From JAFGAV01 sp041479055 (GTDB taxonomy: Bacteria > Acidobacteriota > Aminicenantia > Aminicenantales > JAFGAV01): a stretch of 64,000 nt of DNA. The translations under genes and the position numbers were made by a program. The notes beneath the pieces are model-generated. The model saw only the letters and a program-made list of their open reading frames with translations. It did no database searches and had not been told where the DNA came from. Positions 61,301 through 64,000 of the stretch are shown one piece after another. Location of the stretch: contig OY969762.1 in NCBI GenBank assembly GCA_963702835.1, positions 2,108,001 to 2,172,000 on the forward strand. The letters are read 5' to 3'. The first letter of the stretch is position 1, and each line of letters opens with the position of its first letter.

Positions 61301-62710
61301 TCACTCCTGGCCGATAATGTCCTTGAGGGTGATAAGGCCGGTCAGGTGATTATCCTCGTCCACCACGGGCAAGGCCATGAATTTGTATTTTTTGAACAGC
61401 TCCATGACTTCCTTGGCGTCGGTTTCGGGGCTGACCTTGACCAGATGGGTGTTCATCAATTGGCCGGCCGGGGTGGCCTGGTCGTTGAGGAACAAGTGCC
61501 TTAGGGTCAGCACGCCATTCAACCGGCCGTCTTTATCCGTGACGTAGAGATAGGCTACACAGTCCAGGGGCAGCTCGGTTTTCCTGAACTCCGCGGCAGC
61601 CTGGCCGATGGTCTGATCCTCCCGGACGGATATGTAATCTTTGGTCATCAGGCTGCCGGCCGTGCCCTCCTCGAAACGGAGGAGCTCCTCGACCTTCTCC
61701 CGGCTGGGTTTGTCCATGGTCCGGATGAGCTTCTGCTGTTTTTCTTGGGGCAGGTCGCTCAGCAGGTCGGTGGCCGCGTCGGGGTCCATCTCCTCCAGAA
61801 TATCCGAAGCCTTCTCCGCGGTGGCGGTCTCCAGCATGGTCAGCTGCAGCTTGGGGTCCATCTCCTGAAGGGTCTCGGCCGCGGTTTCCAGGTCCAGAGA
61901 ATGGAAAATCCTCCGGCGATTCTCCAGGTCCAGGTCCTCAATGATGTCGGCCAGGTCCGAAGGGTGAAGCTCGTGCAGCTTGCGCAGGGTGACGTTGATC
62001 TTCAAGTCGCGGCTGCGGGAATCGGAGGCCAGTGGCTGGATGTATTTCCAGGAAAGCAACCTCTCCTGGGGATGGTTGCCGAACAGCCAATCGGTGAAGG
62101 AGTCCACGGCACGCAGCCAGCCCAGCCGGCGGAAGAGGCCGCGGGCCCCGTAGTCCACATGGACCAGGCGCAGCTCATGGTTGACGGACAGAAGATGGAT
62201 GTCGTTGACACGCTCGATTTTGGCTCCCAAAGTGTCCACGACCTGCTTGTCCAGGAGATCCTCCCGAAGCAGGATTTCCTCCTGGCCCACGCTCAGGGGT
62301 CGGAGGGCCGGCTCGGCTTCAGCCCGGAGGCGGATAAGACGGCCGCTCAGGCTTTCCACCAAGGACCAGTCCAACTCCCAATATTTGCGGCGCTTCTTGA
62401 TGACGATGGCCGCGACTTTGGGAAAAAGCTCGCCCAGTCTGACCTTGAAGTCGGATAGCCGGCCGACCGGCTTTGCCGAACCGGCCAAAATCCAGCGGCC
62501 CAAAAAATCGGAGAAATAATGGAAGAGCTGTCCGCTGTTCTCCTGATAATTTTTGAGGGCCACTCCGTTCAGGCGGCCGGCCTGGGAGTTTTGCTCGATC
62601 GGCTCCATCTCAAACTCCGGAAGTTTTCCCAAAAGGCTTATAGCATAGAATCGGGCGACAGACAACCAATTGACGAGCTGGATAGCATCTCCAATTGCGT
62701 GATCTAGCAT
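61301..62710 (-). CDS. MgtE-N/CBS-domain protein without a transport domain
   Basis: Up to 469 aa. The ATG at 62710 has no ribosome site, so an internal start (for example Met35, MEPIEQNSQ) is possible. An N-terminal PRC-barrel-like region (FLGRWILAGSAKPVGRLSDF) is followed by an MgtE_N superhelix about 225-330 (LHELHPSDLADIIEDLDLEN, repeated EMDP), then two CBS domains about 350-469 (SLMTKDYISVREDQTI; MALPVVDEDNHLTGLITLKD). The protein ends where MgtE transporters would enter the membrane; no hydrophobic segment follows. It may sense Mg2+ or nucleotides or regulate a separate partner. Confidence 0.82.
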   Translation of the reverse strand: MLDHAIGDAIQLVNWLSVARFYAISLLGKLPEFEMEPIEQNSQAGRLNGVALKNYQENSGQLFHYFSDFLGRWILAGSAKPVGRLSDFKVRLGELFPKVAAIVIKKRRKYWELDWSLVESLSGRLIRLRAEAEPALRPLSVGQEEILLREDLLDKQVVDTLGAKIERVNDIHLLSVNHELRLVHVDYGARGLFRRLGWLRAVDSFTDWLFGNHPQERLLSWKYIQPLASDSRSRDLKINVTLRKLHELHPSDLADIIEDLDLENRRRIFHSLDLETAAETLQEMDPKLQLTMLETATAEKASDILEEMDPDAATDLLSDLPQEKQQKLIRTMDKPSREKVEELLRFEEGTAGSLMTKDYISVREDQTIGQAAAEFRKTELPLDCVAYLYVTDKDGRLNGVLTLRHLFLNDQATPAGQLMNTHLVKVSPETDAKEVMELFKKYKFMALPVVDEDNHLTGLITLKDIIGQE

Positions 62711-62798
62711 TCAAGAAGAGGAGGGGTCCTGTCACGGCTCCTCCCCATCCGTGCTCGCCAGGCTGCGCGCGGGTGGGGAGCCCCTCCGCCGGCCTTTC

Positions 62799-62882
62799 CG
62801 AAGACACCAACCTCTTGCCCCCTTGATTCCAAGGGGGCAGGGGGGATTAATATTTTTTCAATCAAATCAAAAGGTGTCTTCG
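62799..62882. repeat. GC-rich palindromic repeat bounded by CGAAGACACC inverted repeats
   Basis: CGAAGACACC (62799-62808) and GGTGTCTTCG (62873-62882) enclose TGCCCCCTTG/CAAGGGGGCA (stem around ATTC) and GGGGGGATTAATATTTTTT. It matches the plan of the unit at 15703-15787 with a one-base change in the ends. The rest of 62711-63040 shows no gene. Confidence 0.75.
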
Positions 62883-63040
62883 GCAGCCACCCCTCCCCAC
62901 GTATCACACGTTTGGAGATGCTTTCGCCGAGCTGCCACGATTGGAGTTACTTCTCCTCATGGTGAAATAAGCTGGGGCCCGTGGCTGCCGGGAATTTGAA
63001 TTGGCTGCGCCCGGCCGGGTGAAGAATGGCTGAGGCCGCC

Positions 63041-63892
63041 CTACCGCCGGTAGAGGTAGATGCTGTGCTCCTTGCCCTCCATGTCCGGCACCGTCTCGGC
63101 CCGGACTTGTTTGGCCTCCCAGCCGGGGATGTGATAGTTGTGGGAGACAACATTGGTGCCCGGCCGGAGCTCGCTCTCAAACTTTGGCCGCAGGAGCGCG
63201 TTCGACTCGGGCAGAAGGTAGAGGCTAACCACGGTGGCCCGGGAAATGTCCACCTTCATGGCATCAGCTTCCCGGAACTCGACCATCTTCTGGACGCCGG
63301 CGCGCTTGGCGCTTTGGCGCGACTCACGGATGCGCTGCGGGTCGATATCGATGCCCACGCCGCGGCAACCGTACTTCCGGGCGGCGGTGATGACGATCCG
63401 CCCGTCTCCGCAGCCTAGATCGTACAGGACATCGGAAGACTTCACCTCGGCCATCTCCAGCATCTTGTCCACCACCTCCATGGGGGTGGGCACAAAAGGC
63501 GCCAGGTCCTCCACCCCCTGCCAGCCGTGCGATCCTTCGTAGATCTCCAGCAGGCCGCCCTCGTTAAGGCGGAGAGAGTAGGGCTTGCCGGGAAAAAGCC
63601 TATGGACGATGGACCGGCCTTCCCGTCTGAAAGAGATGTCCAGCGGGGCGCTGGTGGGCAGGCGGTGAATGGCGCCCGGCTTGATGACCCGTTCTTGGGG
63701 CGGGGCCTGGGAATCGGCCGGGGTGATGTCGTAGTGAACGATGTCGGCCGTGACGTTGCGGATGGAAATTTCGCCGGCTTCGACGCCCGGCGAGCTTTCC
63801 GCTCGTTCCGCCGGCTTGTGGGTCAGGAGGATAATGCCGACGGTCAGCAAGACGATAACAACGATGAGGCCGATGATCAGTTTTTTTCTCAT
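63041..63892 (-). CDS. Membrane-anchored class I SAM-dependent methyltransferase
   Basis: 283 aa. One N-terminal membrane segment (LIIGLIVVIVLLTVGIILL), a small beta-rich region (40-120), then a Rossmann methyltransferase domain: FVPTPMEVVDKMLEMAEV, motif I YDLGCGDGRIVI at 157-168, acidic loop GVGIDIDPQRI, and FREADAMKVD. Similar to methyltransferases with PTP-x-x-VV starts that are often exported or membrane-linked. The substrate is unknown. If the C-terminus faces the periplasm, SAM supply would be a puzzle; it may face the cytoplasm. Confidence 0.8.
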   Translation of the reverse strand: MRKKLIIGLIVVIVLLTVGIILLTHKPAERAESSPGVEAGEISIRNVTADIVHYDITPADSQAPPQERVIKPGAIHRLPTSAPLDISFRREGRSIVHRLFPGKPYSLRLNEGGLLEIYEGSHGWQGVEDLAPFVPTPMEVVDKMLEMAEVKSSDVLYDLGCGDGRIVITAARKYGCRGVGIDIDPQRIRESRQSAKRAGVQKMVEFREADAMKVDISRATVVSLYLLPESNALLRPKFESELRPGTNVVSHNYHIPGWEAKQVRAETVPDMEGKEHSIYLYRR

Positions 63893-64000
63893 TTCTTTCT
63901 CTCCAGGTGACCCGGGCCGCTCAAAAGAACACTAGCACGACCGTTCACCGACGGTCAAGGAATGAGTCTATCATGGTAAAATGGGTCCAACCATGAGAGC

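Overview
The window looks like a chromosomal segment of a free-living, moderately GC-rich Gram-negative bacterium. Ser/Thr kinases with an N-terminal Cys4 zinc ribbon and C-terminal TPRs, exported M29, M16 and metzincin-type peptidases, Asp-box (BNR/Vps10) proteins and a multiheme cytochrome suggest an Acidobacteriota relative, possibly the Aminicenantia. That placement is inference from gene content; there is no rRNA gene to test it.

Region 1 (1-16.1 kb) is an accessory mosaic. Four direct copies of the 3' part of one tRNA (44 nt, from near the anticodon loop to CCA) lie at 1041, 6236, 9140 and 15652, each preceded at 140-160 bp by short tandem repeats that resemble integrase arm sites. No complete tRNA and no integrase is present. 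The blocks between copies carry an exported M29 peptidase/VOC/Asp-box operon, a kinase-TPR gene, an IS3 element that truncates another kinase, a kinase-ATPase-TPR protein, and a two-gene operon for a coiled-coil peptide and a FYVE-like zinc-finger protein. A GC-rich palindromic repeat family follows.

Region 2 (16.1-29 kb) holds three exported caspase-fold (C14) proteins. Two carry exactly 14 WD40 repeats, and one of those lies between two solitary IS ends. Small exported proteins, a 5'-truncated gene and a frameshifted exported protein accompany them.

Region 3 (29-37 kb) is an envelope-sugar locus: a six-gene minus-strand operon (epimerase, heptose-7-P kinase, heptose-1-P nucleotidyltransferase, SIS isomerase, transaldolase, PPi-type phosphofructokinase) that appears to couple sedoheptulose-7-P supply to NDP-heptose synthesis, divergent from a glycosyltransferase/LPG-flippase-like pair.

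Region 4 (37-48 kb) encodes exported proteins: a pentaheme cytochrome translationally coupled to a 12-Asp-box protein, an LVIVD lipoprotein, an M16 peptidase pair and a secreted zinc metalloprotease.

Region 5 (48-55.6 kb) is a restriction-modification operon with a TcmP/three-Cys (DUF5131) pair between Res and Mod. Region 6 (55.8-64 kb) is housekeeping: 2-oxoacid dehydrogenase E1alpha (frameshifted), E1beta and E2, a DUF2914 protein, a flavodiiron protein, an MgtE-N/CBS protein without membrane domain, and a membrane-anchored methyltransferase. The best candidates for new biology are the tRNA-fragment-delimited array, the 14-blade caspase cluster, the Res-TcmP-threeCys-Mod operon and the heptose-supply operon.
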